64,000 bases of DNA from Diacronema lutheri (taxonomy: Eukaryota > Haptophyta > Pavlovophyceae > Pavlovales > Pavlovaceae): contig JAGTXO010000013.1 of the NCBI GenBank assembly GCA_019448385.1, positions 310,001 to 374,000 of the forward strand, given 5' to 3'. Below, piece by piece: positions 1-10,640 of the stretch. Position 1 is the stretch's first letter. Every line of letters begins with the position of its first letter. Position numbers and translations under genes: made by a program. The notes below the pieces were generated by a model. It made no database searches, was not told the DNA's origin, and saw only the letters and a list, made by a program, of their open reading frames with translations.

Positions 1-837
1 GGGCGCGCGCCGACGCTCGCCGCTCTCGCGCCGCTCGGCGATGCGCGCCGCCCGCTCGCGCGCGCGCTCGCGCGCGGCCGCGCGCACGGCGGGCAGCGCG
101 TCGTTGATCGCCGGCGACGCGATCGGGCACGCGTCAACGTCGACCAGCCTGCGGCGCGAATGCTCGTGGAAGCCAATCGCACCGACCTCGTGCGCCTCGC
201 CGCGCGCGCCCTCGTGGTGCGGCGTGATCTTGGATCGGTATCCGTACGCCTCGGGCGCGCCCGCCGTCGGCCGGACGAGCGTCTCGAGCTCGGCGCAGAG
301 CAGCGGGTGCTTGGCCTCGCGCGGCGACTCGGTGAAGCCGCCGATGCGGCCGAGCGCGTCGACGACGTGCTGCCGCTTCCACTCGCGCTGCATCCGCAGT
401 GGCATGTGCTGGTACTGGCAGCCGCCGCAGCGTCCGAAGAGCGCGCAGCGCGCCTGCACGCGCTCCGCCGACGGCGTGAGCACCTCGACGAGGTCGGCGT
501 TGGCAAAGGAGGGGCCGACGCGGAAGACGCGCGCGAGAACGCGCTCGCCAGGAATGACGAAGGGCACGAGCACGACGTACCCCTCGTCGAGCCGAGCCAC
601 GCCCGCGCCGAGCGACGTGAGGCTGCTGATCGTCAGCTCGACCACCTGGCCGGCGAGCGCCGCGTGCGCGTGCGCGGCGGCCGGCGCCGCGGATTTTGGC
701 TTTGGCCGGCCGACCGCAAGGCAGCGGCGGTGCGTGGGTCTCACGAACGCGTGCAACACGCCAGCCCGAGCGAGCAGCGGGCCGCTCGGCCGGATGGCCC
801 CAATCGTCACTAGCAGCACGCCGGCGACGGGCACCAT
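1..837 (-). CDS. TrmA/RlmD-type RNA (uracil-5-)-methyltransferase, C-terminus off window
   Basis: SAM-dependent enzyme expected to make 5-methyluridine in tRNA or rRNA. The minus-strand frame from the ATG at 837 reads a hydrophobic, arginine-containing leader of about 45 residues that could target an organelle. A TRAM-like beta-barrel follows (VVELTISSLTSLGAGVARL), then the iron-sulfur cysteine motif CALFGRCGGCQYQHM. After that come the segments typical of the start of the catalytic half (EAYGYRSKITPHHEG and GFHEHSRRRLVDVDACPI). The methyltransferase core with its catalytic cysteine lies beyond base 1, so the gene is partial and activity cannot be judged. The CGGCQYQH motif places it with the RlmD/RumA branch rather than yeast Trm2. 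It lies 154 bp downstream of the CAP-H stop, on the same strand. Confidence 0.85.
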   Translation of the reverse strand, partial: MVPVAGVLLVTIGAIRPSGPLLARAGVLHAFVRPTHRRCLAVGRPKPKSAAPAAAHAHAALAGQVVELTISSLTSLGAGVARLDEGYVVLVPFVIPGERVLARVFRVGPSFANADLVEVLTPSAERVQARCALFGRCGGCQYQHMPLRMQREWKRQHVVDALGRIGGFTESPREAKHPLLCAELETLVRPTAGAPEAYGYRSKITPHHEGARGEAHEVGAIGFHEHSRRRLVDVDACPIASPAINDALPAVRAAARERARERAARIAERRESGERRRAP

Positions 838-991
838 GCCTCCACGCTCGTTTGCGTCACTGCCCGTCACGTCATCAAAGAGCGTCACAAGTCATTTGCC
901 GGTCAGCGGCGCGGTCCGCGGACCGCTCGGGCAGTGGCCAAAACAGCGAAGGGCGTGCACGGTGCACCTTACCGCCTTCCGACCGAGCGCC

Positions 992-3855
992 TCACGTTGG
1001 CTTGGAGATCGTGAGGTCAGTAAGCGCGGCGGTGCCGTCGACGCACAGACCCTTCTCGTTTGCGAGGTGGAGCAGGCAGATGAAGCAGTACGCGACCGAC
1101 ACGTCGCGCATGGCCTCGGCGGGCGCGTGCGCCGCGAGCGTAGTCATCGCCGCCTTAAAGCTCTGCGCCGGCTGAGCGCTTGGCGCAGCGCCACGCGGCG
1201 GCGCGCAGGCCGTGTCGAGGACATTCCAAAGCGACTCTTTGAGCATCCGAATGTTCACCTTCTTCGCAACCTGAAGGGCGCAGCGCATGCGGCGGCAGCG
1301 GGTGGCAGCGCAGCGCGCGGGAGCGGAGCGGACGTGCGGCGACGCCGATTGACGGGGCGGGGGCGCCGGATTGCGCGACGCCACACGGCGCGACGCAGCC
1401 CCGCGCACGCGCGCATGTGCACGCGCTGCGCACCTTTGCGTACGTCACTTCGGGCGGCAAGGCGGCGAGCGGCGGCGCGAGCCAGCCAGGCTGAGCACCG
1501 CCGTCGCTCTCGCCGAGCGCACCGCCGCCCGCAGCAGCGAGCGTGGGCGGCGACGCGGCCGCAGCGTGGGCGGGCGACGCGAGGAAGCCGTCCGCGTCGT
1601 CGTAGCCTGCGCACGCGCCGCCATCGCCGTCGTCTGCGACGCGCGAAGGCGGGCACGCGGCACGGGGCGTGCGCAGTGAGCGATGCGGGCCAGCGTGGAT
1701 CGCGGCGAAGACGGCGCAGCGGCGCGCGCCGGATGGCGGTTGGGAGGGGGGGGGGCGGCGCACGGCGCTGCTCACCATCGGAGCACGCGCCCACTGCGTC
1801 CAGTGCGCCTGCATCCGTGCGCACTTCGCCCGCGTCAGCAGGCGCCCGCAGCGTGCGCAACCGCGTCGCCCTGACGTGCGGCCGTGCAAAGAGCGCGGTC
1901 AGCTGCTCGACCGTGAGGTGGTGGTCGTAGGGCAGAGTGAGCGGTCCGGCGGCCGCCTTGCTGAGTGCGAGCGCCGTCAACTTGTTGCTGCCGCGCGCTG
2001 GCTTGGCGCGCACGGCGGCTGCGTTCGCGGCGTGGTCGGCACGGCTCACGTCGAGGACGAGCTCGGCCTTCTTCTCCTTGCGCGCGCCACGCAACGTGCT
2101 TGGCCGCACGTCGGCGCCCATCGCGCCCGCTCGCCACCGCCAATGCGCGGGCCCCGCCCAGCCTGCGCCGCGCCGTTCGTGCGCAGGCTGCGCATAGAGA
2201 TTAAGCGCCTCGTCCTCGTAGCCAGCGATGCCGCCGGCCGCATCCACCGCGGCAGCACGCGCGCCGGCGTCCGGGTCATCGCCTGCGCGAGCGCCGCTAG
2301 CCACGCCGGCTGGCGTGTCGCGCGCCGCGGCGAGGCTGCCGAAGAGCGCAAGGTCTGCTGCCGCGCCGTCGCCGTCGTCATCGTCGCCGCCGTCGGCCGC
2401 CGCCGCGAGGTGCGCGAGCGCGGCCTCCGCGTCTTGCGCGTGCGCGTCGGCGCCGTCGTCATCGTCGTCGTCGCCATCAAAGGCAGCGGCGCCCTCGTCG
2501 CCAATGTGCCCAACCAAGCCGCACTCAAACGATCCGTCGTCGCGCATCCATGGCTGCTCGCTCAGCTCGGCCGACGCGGACACGTCCGCCGTGCGCGCGT
2601 CGCTCGTGCCATCGCTGCGCGACGGTGCGGCAGAGGGCGCAAGGCCGTGCCCGTAAAAGTCGGGCTCGCCCAGCTCAGCCATCTTGCCGTCCACAAACTC
2701 GCAGAGCGCGTCGGCGACGCCGAGCGTGTGCACGGCCGTCGGCGACGGCGCGAGCCGGCGGAGCCCGGCGGCGGGCAGCTGCGCGCGGAGCATCGCGCCG
2801 AGCTCCGGCTCGTCGGCGACGTCGGGCTCGCCCTCGCCATCAAAGACGAGCGAGAGCCCGTTCGCGCCGTGCAGCGCCATGTTTGCGAGCAGCAGCCCGC
2901 GCGCGCCGCCCGCGTCAAACTTCGCGCAGAGCGAATGGAAAAGCGGGTCGAGCACGCACGCGCTCGGAGCAGGCCGGCCGTCGAGCTGCGCGGCGCTCGA
3001 GAGCGTCGCCGCGACGGAGCGCGCGGGCTTGGCGCGCGGCGCACGCTTCGCCGCCGCCGGCGCGCCGTCTGTGCCGTCTGCGATCCCGTCCGCGGCCCCG
3101 TCCGTGCGAACTCCGTCCTCGTCGCAGCCCGCGTCTGCGCGCGCGGCGGCACGGCGGCGCGGCGTGGCGGCTGAGGGTGGCGCGGCGCGCGGCGCGCGCT
3201 GGCCACGCGCGCAGAGAGCGGGTCTCGCGCGCGCGCGCGGCGCCGCGCGCACCCTCGCCCGGCGCAGCGCCCGTCCGGTTGAGGCCGCCGAGCACACGGT
3301 AGGCGGTCGTGTAGACCGAGTCGACGCGGTACGCGTAAATCTTGACGCCCGCGTCGAGCGTGCACGAGGCAAACTGGAAATTGGTCGTGCCGGCTGAGTC
3401 GTCGAGCTGCGCCCCGCCGTCCGCGCTCGACGCGCCCGGCTTGGCGAGCACGTCGCGCATGTGGTCGATCAAGTTGAGGCTCCACGAATTCTTCTCGTTC
3501 ACTTTCTGCGCGCGGCGGCGGCGGCGGGCGATGCGAAGCGCGGTGGGCACACGCGGCGACGAATGTACGGCGACGCGCGCTCACGTACGCGCGCGCCGCG
3601 CACATTGTCGTTGCACATCTTGATGCAGTCGGCGTACACATCGGCGATCTCGCCCCACGCCGCGGGCCCGCCCGCGCCGGCATCGCCCGCCGCGCCGGCT
3701 GGACGCCCCTGCTTGGCGGCGGCGTGCGGGCTTTTGATGCGCTCGGCTTCTGCATCGCGCGCGGCGCGGAGCGCGTTGCGCTCCGCCTCGTCGTCGTTCT
3801 CGTCGAACGTCGCGTCCTCGACCGAGGCGCGAGACAAGCGGCGGGATTTTCCCAT
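992..3855 (-). CDS. Condensin complex subunit 2 (CAP-H, barren/kleisin), five exons
   Basis: Kleisin subunit of condensin, which bridges the SMC2/SMC4 heads and compacts mitotic chromosomes. Exons inferred as 3604-3855, 3253-3505, 1776-3170, 1434-1633 and 992-1270; the phases agree and give 792 residues, close to the usual CAP-H length. Family hallmarks: EKNSWSLNLIDHM near the N-terminus, NFQFASCTLDAGVKIYAYRV followed by YRVLGGLNR, DPLFHSLCAKFD in the middle, an acidic low-complexity stretch, AGPAHWRWR, and the C-terminal winged-helix segments VNIRMLKESLW and VAYCFICLLHLANEKG. Four introns begin GTGCGC, GTGCGC, GTGAGC and GTGCGC. The start ATG at 3855 is only 36 bp from the start of the divergent RING gene. 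Exon ends are inferred from frame and homology; the exon 3/4 junction is the least certain. Confidence 0.92.
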
Positions 3856-3891
3856 CGTTTGAAAAGCCGACAGCTTGGGGGAAGAAGGTCC
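3856..3891. promoter_or_regulatory. 36-bp shared promoter between CAP-H and RING gene
   Basis: The two start codons diverge from this short spacer, the second tightest head-to-head pair in the window. It contains a small A/T-richer core around TTTGAAAAG and a purine run next to the RING start. No TATA box is visible. The 5' untranslated regions must be very short or overlap the opposite gene. Confidence 0.55.
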
Positions 3892-4533
3892 ATGGCCGCC
3901 TCGGCGGGCACGCTCGACTACAGCCGGTTCGACCACATCGGTTCGGACGACTCGGGCGACGAGCAGGAGCGGCCAGCGCGCGGCCCGCCGCCCGTGCCAG
4001 TGCTTGAAGACTTGGAGGATTACTTCCGCCGCCTCGACGAGAGGACTGCCACGGCGGCCGGCGCCGGCCCCGTGTCCGTCGACCGCTGCTCGGACGACGA
4101 GCTCGCGCGCTTGAGCGTCGTGCCGTTCGTGCGCGGCGCGGCGTTGTTCCCGTATGTCGATTGCGCCGTGTGCCTCGCCGATTTTTGTGACGACGAGCAT
4201 GTGGTCCGCCTGCCGTGCGCCGCCGGCCACTGCTTCCACGTGCGGTGCGCGCGCGAGATGCTCGCGCGCTCGACGCTCTGCCCGCTCTGCCGCGTCGACG
4301 TTCGCCGGCTCCTCGCGCCACCCGAGCGGCCACCAACGCGACGAGCGTTTGGCTTCACGCGCGACGGCGGCGTGATCAAGCGGTACGAGCCGAGCCCGCC
4401 GCTGGAGATCGCGCGCCCGTCCTACATCCCCGAGGCGGACCGCGCGCGCGCGGGCTACGTCGAGATCGAATACCCGTCGCAGGGCGTGGCGCGCATCTGG
4501 CGCGTGGAGAACCGCCCCGCCAGGGCGGAGTAG
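3892..4533 (+). CDS. RING-H2 finger protein, likely E3 ubiquitin ligase
   Basis: Single-exon protein of 213 residues. A RING-H2 finger lies at about residues 86-130: CAVCLADF, then PCAAGHCFHVRC, then CPLC, giving the C3-H2-C3 order of an E2-binding RING. The rest is not recognised: an acidic N-terminus and a C-terminal segment with RPSYIPEADRARAG and IEYPSQGVARIWRVE. No membrane segment is visible. The family recruits ubiquitin-charged E2 enzymes; the substrate is unknown. The ATG at 3892 is the first in frame after the divergent CAP-H start. The final codons and stop are repeated in the tandem duplication that follows. Confidence 0.8.
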   Translation: MAASAGTLDYSRFDHIGSDDSGDEQERPARGPPPVPVLEDLEDYFRRLDERTATAAGAGPVSVDRCSDDELARLSVVPFVRGAALFPYVDCAVCLADFCDDEHVVRLPCAAGHCFHVRCAREMLARSTLCPLCRVDVRRLLAPPERPPTRRAFGFTRDGGVIKRYEPSPPLEIARPSYIPEADRARAGYVEIEYPSQGVARIWRVENRPARAE

Positions 4534-4604
4534 CCACTGGCCAGCCGCGCGCATCTGGCGCGTGGAGAAGCGCCCGGCCAGGGCGGAGTAGACACTGGCC
4601 AGCC
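4489..4604 (+). repeat. 58-bp tandem duplication across the RING gene stop codon
   Basis: Two head-to-tail copies with a 58-bp period, 4489-4546 and 4547-4604, differ at only a few bases. The first copy encodes the last residues and the TAG stop of the RING gene. The second lies in the 3' flank and carries its own TAG in the same register. The rest of the flank up to 4768 shows nothing recognisable. Confidence 0.8.
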
Positions 4605-4768
4605 GCGACTCAGCGAGAGTAAGCGGGTACCTTTGATGAGTTGAGTAAAAACTTGAACGCGTGTGGGACGGGTGCCATCCAATCAAATCGCGCATCCTCG
4701 CCCCTCCCGGGAGATCCCCGCAGCGGCGCTTACGTTGAGGCCGGTGGACGCTTTCGGCCGCGCGGGCC

Positions 4769-5963
4769 ATGATGCTCTCGATGGAGGGGCGGCGGGCCTT
4801 CTCGGTGCCCGTGCAGCTCGATGAGTACCACCTCGCCTCCAAGCTTAGCGTGCTCCACGCCGTCCTCGCACGCGGGCTCGTCGCGCCGCGCTCTGCGGCG
4901 CCGAACGAGCATCGCGCGTCCCGCACGGCCGACATCGAGTGGGAGCCGGACGGCAGAAGCGAGCCGGCCTCGCGCGGGACGCCGGCGCGTTCACTGCGCG
5001 TGCCGCTCACGCCGAGTAGCAACAGCTCCTACTCGCGCACGGCCTCGTGCCCCCACTTTGAGACGCAGCTCGTGCGCGCCGCGCAATGCTCGCCAGACCG
5101 CCGCGCGGACCGCCACGCGTGCCGCGCGCGCGCGCGCGCGCGCTGACAGCGCGCGACACGCGCGGCGTCCCTGCGCACGCGCGCGCGCACAGGCTGCATC
5201 GCTTGCGCTCATGAGCGTCGGCCCCGACCGGCGCCGGCACGACGGTGCGCCTCGCCCGGCGCCGACGCCGGCGCGCCGCGCCGCGTCCGAATGCTCGCCG
5301 CCGCCCGCGCCGTGTTCGCCCATCTTGGAAACGCGATCGTTGGGGCCAGCCACGGCGCCGCGCTACCGCGTGCTCGGCGCCAAGCGCGCCACCGAGGGCT
5401 CGCATCGCCCCCGCCTCGTCGCGTGCGCCGTCGCGGGCGCGGGCGGCGGGGCGGGCGGCGGCCACTTGGCGGAGGCGGCGGGCGCGGCGCGCGCGCTTAA
5501 GCAGTCGCACGGCGCGCCGTGCCGGCAGCGCTCGCACGATCAGCTCATGTGCCTACAGGCGGCGGCGCGGAGCAAGCGCCGGCAGCATGCCTCCACCGCC
5601 TCCGCCGCCTCCGCCGCCTCCGCAACCACCGCAACCACCGCAACCACCGCCTCCATCGTGCCATTGCCATGCAACGAATGCGTCCGCAGCCCGGCGCCGA
5701 TCGAAGGCCGCGACGACGCGGCTAGCGCGCACGACTGGCCAAGCGTGGCGCTCGGCTCGGAGCACAGCGCGCGCGCGCCCGACGACGCGCCGCTCAGCAG
5801 CCCGCTCATCGCGTGGACCGCACGCGGCACGTCCGGGCAGCTGGCCAAGTCCGGGCAGCTGGCCAATCCGTTGAGCTCGGATTCGCGCGCCGCGTCGGCT
5901 GGCGGCGCGAGCGCTCTCACGGCGCACGCGCGTGGCGCGCGCAGCGACGAGGCGTTTGGCGGG

Positions 5964-6001
<38 letters not shown>

Positions 6002-7507
6002 GCACATGGAGTGCGCGAGCGAGCCAGGCCGCGCGACAATCATTCGCTCGGAGCACACCGCCTCGTCCGCCTCGTCCGCGAGCCTGGCCGATTGCATTGG
6101 CGAGCGCGACAGTGGCGGCAGCGGCGAGGGCGGCGGCGGCGGCGGAGAGGGCGGCGACGGCTTCGGTGGGGTCAATGGTGGCTGGTTTGGCGACGCGATG
6201 CTCGTCGACTCCACCAACGAGCTGGAGGGCGCGCGCGGCGTGCCCGGCGGCTTGCACGACGCTGCCGCGCGGCACGCGACCGACGCTGGCGCGCGCGGCG
6301 CCGGCGCCCACGAGGCGACTGCGGCCGCAGCTTGGAAGCCATACGCTGACACGGTTGCCGAGCCGCACGCGACCGGCGGCGCGGCGGCGAGCGCCGACGC
6401 GGCCACGCTCGCGCTCGCGCGCGCGGCGCCGGCCGCCGGCGCGGGCGTCGCGCGCGTCTCGACGCTCTTTGACGAGACACGCGCCGCGATGGGCGCCGTT
6501 GCGGAGACGCTACGGCTCGCAGCGGAGGCGAGCGAGCGCGCGCGCCTACAGGCGGCGGCGGCGACGGCGGCGTCCACGCGCGCTGCCGGCTTGATGAGCG
6601 CGGCGGTGCCGACGGCGTTCTGCTGGCGCGGCGAGGCGAAGGACGTTTCAGTTGTCGGCTCGTTCAATGGGTGGGCCGAGCGGATACCGTTGTGCGCCGG
6701 TGTGAGTGCGGCCGACTGGTACGTGACGCTCGGCTTGCCCCCGGGCGACCACTCGTTCCGCTTCGTTGTCGACGGCGAGTGGCGCTGCTCGCGCGATGCG
6801 CACATGGGCGTTGATGCATCAGGTGCGATGCACAACTGCACGACCGTGCTGCGCCAGTGTGACGAGGACGACGGCGCGACCGACGGCGGAGCGCCGACGC
6901 GCGCCGGCGCGTGCACGGACGATGACGACGAGGGCTGGAGCCAGCTGTCGTGGCAGGGGCTGAGCGGGCGCGCGCCTCCCGAGCTGCCCCCCCATCTCAA
7001 GGTGCGCGCGCTGCAGCCGTGCGCGCCGCATCGCGCCGCATCGCGCCGCATCGCGCGGCCGCCGTCGCGCGGCCATGCGCGTCGTCGCGCGCACAGCTGT
7101 TCGCTGCCCGCTAGCTCCAGCGTGCGTGCGCCTGTGAGACGCGCGCGCGCGCACGCGGCGCGTGCGCACAACTCAACCCGCGTGGCGTCCTCCCGCGTGT
7201 ACATCGTCTCCCATGCGCGCAGCTCGCCGCTTTCTCGCCGCTGCTTGAGCTCAGCCGCGTCGCACCGCCGGTCGCACCGCCGGTCGAGCTCGGGCCGGCG
7301 ACGCCGCCGCCGCCGCGGCCGGCCGCCGGCCCGCCCGCGCTGCACACCCAGCTCTGCCATCTCTTTCGCACGCAGCCACCCGCCGGCGCGTGCGCACGGC
7401 CGCCGCCCGTCGAGCTGAGCGTCGGCGTGCGATACACGCCGCCATCGGGCGCTCTGAACACGAAGACGGTGACGCTCATCCTGCTCAAGCCGCCGCCCCG
7501 CTGGTAG
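4769..7507 (+). CDS. AMPK/SNF1/SnRK1 beta subunit with CBM48 domain, three exons
   Basis: Scaffold subunit that tethers the AMPK/SNF1 kinase to its gamma subunit and to glycogen or starch. Exons inferred as 4769-5071, 5193-7001 and 7223-7507 (798 residues, phase 0 throughout). The carbohydrate-binding CBM48 is at about residues 570-655 (SVVGSFNGWAERIPL, GDHSFRFVVDGEWR). The ASC domain is split by the last intron: PPELPPHLK on one side, HTQLCHLFR and TVTLILLKPPPRW at the extreme C-terminus. Usual family members are 270-300 residues; here about 570 residues of low-complexity Ala/Gly/Arg/His sequence precede the CBM, including a poly-Gly run coded at 5959-6000 and CCGCCT-type repeats near 5590. 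The first exon is assigned by frame continuity; the alternative start is the ATG at 5212. Confidence 0.85.
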
Positions 7508-7722
7508 CGACACGCGCCGCTGTGCGCGACAGAGTGGCGGCGGATTCGCGCGACCGTGTCAACGAGCGGAATGGCGTGTTGCGCGGCCGCGCCTGGCGTG
7601 CGCGCGCGTTCCTTGTCCAGACCTTTGAGTTCCCGAGTGATGCACCGAGCCTTTGCATCGCGCGTCAGGTGACAGGAGACACTGTCCGTGCAGCCACGAT
7701 TGAGTCACCCCTTTGCGCGAAC

Positions 7723-8394
7723 CTACACGATGTCCGGCTGCTCGTTCGAGCGCGCGCGCGAGTGGCGGCACGCATACAGCGCGTCGGCCGCCCGGTGCAC
7801 GGCCCACTGGACGAGCAGCATGTACGCGCAGCCGACAAGCCCCGGCAGGAGGAGGAAGGCGGCGCCGCCCAGCGGCTGCGCGTGCGCCCGCAGCTGCGAG
7901 GCGAAGATGAAGGAGCACGCGGCGGCGGGCGGGTGGGTGACCTTCTGCTGGACCATGAGCGCGATTGACAGAGACGGCGCGAGCGCGACCGACAGGTCCT
8001 GCGGCCATCCGACGAGCAGCTGCGCGTGATAGACGGCGAGGGACGCGAAGATTGCGAGCGCGTGGCCATAGAAGAGGTTGAGCGGCTTGCCGAGCGGAGC
8101 GGACGGGGCGGCGTAGAGCAGAGTTGCAACCGCGGCGAACGAGCCAATGGCGAGCATCGGGTCGGGCAGGAGGTGCACGGTGCGCAAATAGTTCTCGATC
8201 ACAAACAAGCCCCCGAGCCCAAGGAACGAGCCGATGAACGCTGAGACGGGCGATGCGACCCACGGCGAGTGTGCCGGCGGCGGCGTGGGCGCGGGCTGGG
8301 CAAGCGCGGCGCTTGGCGTGCGAGCATTGCGCGCGCCATCGTCGCTGCGCGGCGTGCTCGGCGGCAAGACGGGTGTGGTTGACTTTCCACGCAT
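7723..8394 (-). CDS. HPP-family integral membrane protein
   Basis: Intronless protein of 223 residues. After a Pro/Ser/Ala-rich N-terminus of about 45 residues come four to five hydrophobic helices (AFIGSFLGLGGLFVIENYL, LAIGSFAAVATLLYA, FYGHALAIFASLAVYHAQLL, a long stretch ending GLVGCAYMLLVQWAV). The signature THPPAAA lies before the last helices. Plant members of this family have been reported as chloroplast-envelope nitrite carriers; that role is possible here but not shown by the sequence. The N-terminal extension could be a transit peptide. The ATG at 8394 is the only reasonable start. Confidence 0.85.
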   Translation of the reverse strand: MRGKSTTPVLPPSTPRSDDGARNARTPSAALAQPAPTPPPAHSPWVASPVSAFIGSFLGLGGLFVIENYLRTVHLLPDPMLAIGSFAAVATLLYAAPSAPLGKPLNLFYGHALAIFASLAVYHAQLLVGWPQDLSVALAPSLSIALMVQQKVTHPPAAACSFIFASQLRAHAQPLGGAAFLLLPGLVGCAYMLLVQWAVHRAADALYACRHSRARSNEQPDIV

Positions 8395-9026
8395 CGCCGT
8401 TCAGGTCCGTCCTTGGAAACTCGTGCGTCCGGGGACAGCTGCCAGTGTGCGTGCCTGACAGTCGCGGGTGGCGAGACGCGCGCGGCGCGCCTCCGGAGTG
8501 CGGACGCGGCTCGACGCGCGAGGCGCGAGTTCACTTGGCGCATGCGGCGCGGGGTCGTGCGCTTGCACAGCGAGCGTCTCGGCCGCGCGTTGCCGCCCGC
8601 GCGCGAGCACGGCCGCCAATGCCATTGCCCGAGCCCGGATGCCGTGCCGCGCGAGTACCCGTCGCCGGCTGGCCGACGCGACTGCTCCAGGCGGCCGCCG
8701 CGGGAGGGTCGCAGTCAGCCGGGCACGCTCGTTTTGCACGATTCACACACCGCCGGGGGCTCCGCGCGCGGATCGCCTCGGCGAGGCTCATCCAATTGGG
8801 CTCATCCCGATCACCCAAGCCCGCCCAGGCGTTTCGACTTTCGCCTTTGGAGAGTCGCATCCGCCTCAATTCGAATTGCAGTCCGGTGAGATGCGTGGCG
8901 GATTCGAGATGAGGGCAAATCCACCACTGGCCTCCGCGGCACCCCCCTTTGTGCCGGGGCCCCACTCCACAGCCTCACCACGGGCGCCCCCATCGAGCAA
9001 GCGCGCGCGCAGGCGCCGGCGCGGCG
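8395..9026. other. Intergenic region between divergent HPP and MFS genes
   Basis: About 630 bp, long for this window. The frames across it read as arginine/alanine-rich shadow translation with no recognisable domain. A less GC-rich patch (about 8800-8900, with repeated TCGGCGAGGCTCATCC-like and AATTCGAATTGC sequence) may hold promoter elements. No RNA gene is visible. Confidence 0.4.
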
Positions 9027-10640
9027 ATGTCCGTGTCATGTCGGCACCAGCAGCTCTCCGCCGCCGAGCTGAAGCGCGACGCCACCTCGCGCTGGGTCCT
9101 CTCGCTCACGCACGCGCCGCACTCGGACCGCCGGCTGCGTGCGCCGGGCGCCGCCTCGCCACGCTCAACCGCGGCCGCGGCGGCGGGCGCGGCGGCGGCG
9201 CACGCGGCACGCGCACCGCAGCCGCGGCCAAAGGCGCGCGTGCCACCGCGCTCGCCGCAGGTCTTCCTCGACCACTCTGCGGTGCGCGCCGGCTCGGCGG
9301 AGCCGGGGCGCGGCGCGCCGCACGGCCGCTTGCGCGTCTTCTGCCTGATTTACGCGGCGTACGTCGGGCTTTTGATCGCGCGCAAGAACTACGGCTTCTG
9401 GATCCCGCACGCGATGCGCGTGCTCGACCGCTCAAAATCGGACGTCGCTGTGATCGGCTCGTCGTTTGAGATGGCGAGCGGCGCGGGCGCGCTGCTCAAC
9501 GGCTTTTTGATCGACGCCGTCGATCCGTCGCTGGCACTCGCGTGCGCGCTCGCGGCCTCGGCCACCGTCAACCTTGCGCTCAGCCGCGCCCGCTCGCTGC
9601 CGCTCATGGCCGCGCTGTGGGGGCTCAACGGCGCTGTGCAGTCGCTCGGCTGGCCGTGCGTGAGCAAGGTGTTCTTGCGCGCGTTTCCCGATCCAAAGGG
9701 GCGCGGGATGTGGTACTCGGTGCTGTCGACGTCGCAGAACGTGGGCGCCGCGCTCGTCCCGCTTCTCGTCTCGGCGGCCGTCGCCGCATCGGGCGATGCG
9801 CGCCTCGCCTTCTTCTTGCCAGCCGCGCTCGCGCTCTGCATGTCGCTCGTGCTGCTGCGCGTGCTGTGGCGGCGCTCGGAGCCGCGCAGCACGACGCCGG
9901 CGGCGGCGGCAGCGGCGGCGATGCGCGCGCGCGACGCCGCGCTCGCCGCCGCGCTCGCCGTCAAGGGCAAGCGCGCGAGCGCTTCGGGCGCGCGCGAGGC
10001 GTTCGTGCGCATGCTCTGTGCCGATGTGCTCCTCAACTGGCGGCTGTGGCTGATGGCGGTGAGCTATTTTTGTATCGGCGTGATCCGCTCGTCGCTCACC
10101 GACTGGACGCCGCTCTACCTTGCCGAGCACAAGGGGCTCTCCGCCGCCGCCGCCTCATCGTGCCTCTTTGCGTTTGAGCTCGGTGGCTTCCTCGGCTCGA
10201 TCGCCGCCGGCCGCGCGTCCGACCACCTGTGCCACGGCCGGCGCGGGCCGGTGATGGCGACGTGCACGCTCGCGCTGTGCCCCGCGCTCCTCCTCCTCGA
10301 CCGCACCGCCGACGCGCGCGCCCTGCCGCTCGTCTACTTTGCGCTCGGCGCGTGCGCCTTCCCCGTGCACGTGCTGCTCGGCCTGGCGTCGCGCGAGGTC
10401 GTCTCGCCCACCGCGTCGAGCACGGCGGGCGGGCTCGTCAAGTTCGTCGCGCAGATGGGCGCGTCATCCGCGGGCTACCCGCTCGGCGTGCTCCAGCAGC
10501 GGAGAGGCTGGAGCGCCGTCTTCTGCCTCCTCAGCTCCGTCGCGCTCGCCGGTGGCGTCGCGACGCTGCCGCTCTGGCGGACCGTCGCGCGCGTCGACGA
10601 GCGCAAGATCGAGAGCCGGCATAAGGTGAAGGGCGGATGA
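9027..10640 (+). CDS. MFS transporter, SLC37/GlpT-type organophosphate:phosphate antiporter
   Basis: Single-exon protein of 537 residues with about 12 hydrophobic helices in two halves. The first helix carries the charged motif typical of organophosphate:phosphate antiporters (YVGLLIARKNYGFWIP). Others are WGLNGAVQSLGWPCVSKVF, followed by GRGMWYSVLSTSQNVGAAL, and in the second half SYFCIGVIRSSLTDWTPLYL and FELGGFLGSIAAGRASD. The family exchanges sugar phosphates or glycerol-3-phosphate for inorganic phosphate in the ER, plastid or plasma membrane. About 85 residues of Ala/Arg-rich sequence precede the first helix and could be a targeting extension. The ATG at 9027 is the first in frame. Substrate and membrane cannot be told from sequence. 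Confidence 0.85.
   Translation: MSVSCRHQQLSAAELKRDATSRWVLSLTHAPHSDRRLRAPGAASPRSTAAAAAGAAAAHAARAPQPRPKARVPPRSPQVFLDHSAVRAGSAEPGRGAPHGRLRVFCLIYAAYVGLLIARKNYGFWIPHAMRVLDRSKSDVAVIGSSFEMASGAGALLNGFLIDAVDPSLALACALAASATVNLALSRARSLPLMAALWGLNGAVQSLGWPCVSKVFLRAFPDPKGRGMWYSVLSTSQNVGAALVPLLVSAAVAASGDARLAFFLPAALALCMSLVLLRVLWRRSEPRSTTPAAAAAAAMRARDAALAAALAVKGKRASASGAREAFVRMLCADVLLNWRLWLMAVSYFCIGVIRSSLTDWTPLYLAEHKGLSAAAASSCLFAFELGGFLGSIAAGRASDHLCHGRRGPVMATCTLALCPALLLLDRTADARALPLVYFALGACAFPVHVLLGLASREVVSPTASSTAGGLVKFVAQMGASSAGYPLGVLQQRRGWSAVFCLLSSVALAGGVATLPLWRTVARVDERKIESRHKVKGG

Noticed and set aside
1669-3174. 501-codon open frame on the plus strand opposite CAP-H
   Set aside because: Shadow of the CAP-H exons on the other strand; Arg/Ala/Val-rich with no domain. 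High GC makes stop codons rare, so long antisense frames are common here.
5540-7513. 657-codon open frame on the minus strand opposite AMPK beta
   Set aside because: The plus strand carries recognisable CBM48 and ASC domains; the antisense is Ala/Ser/Pro-rich with no family features.
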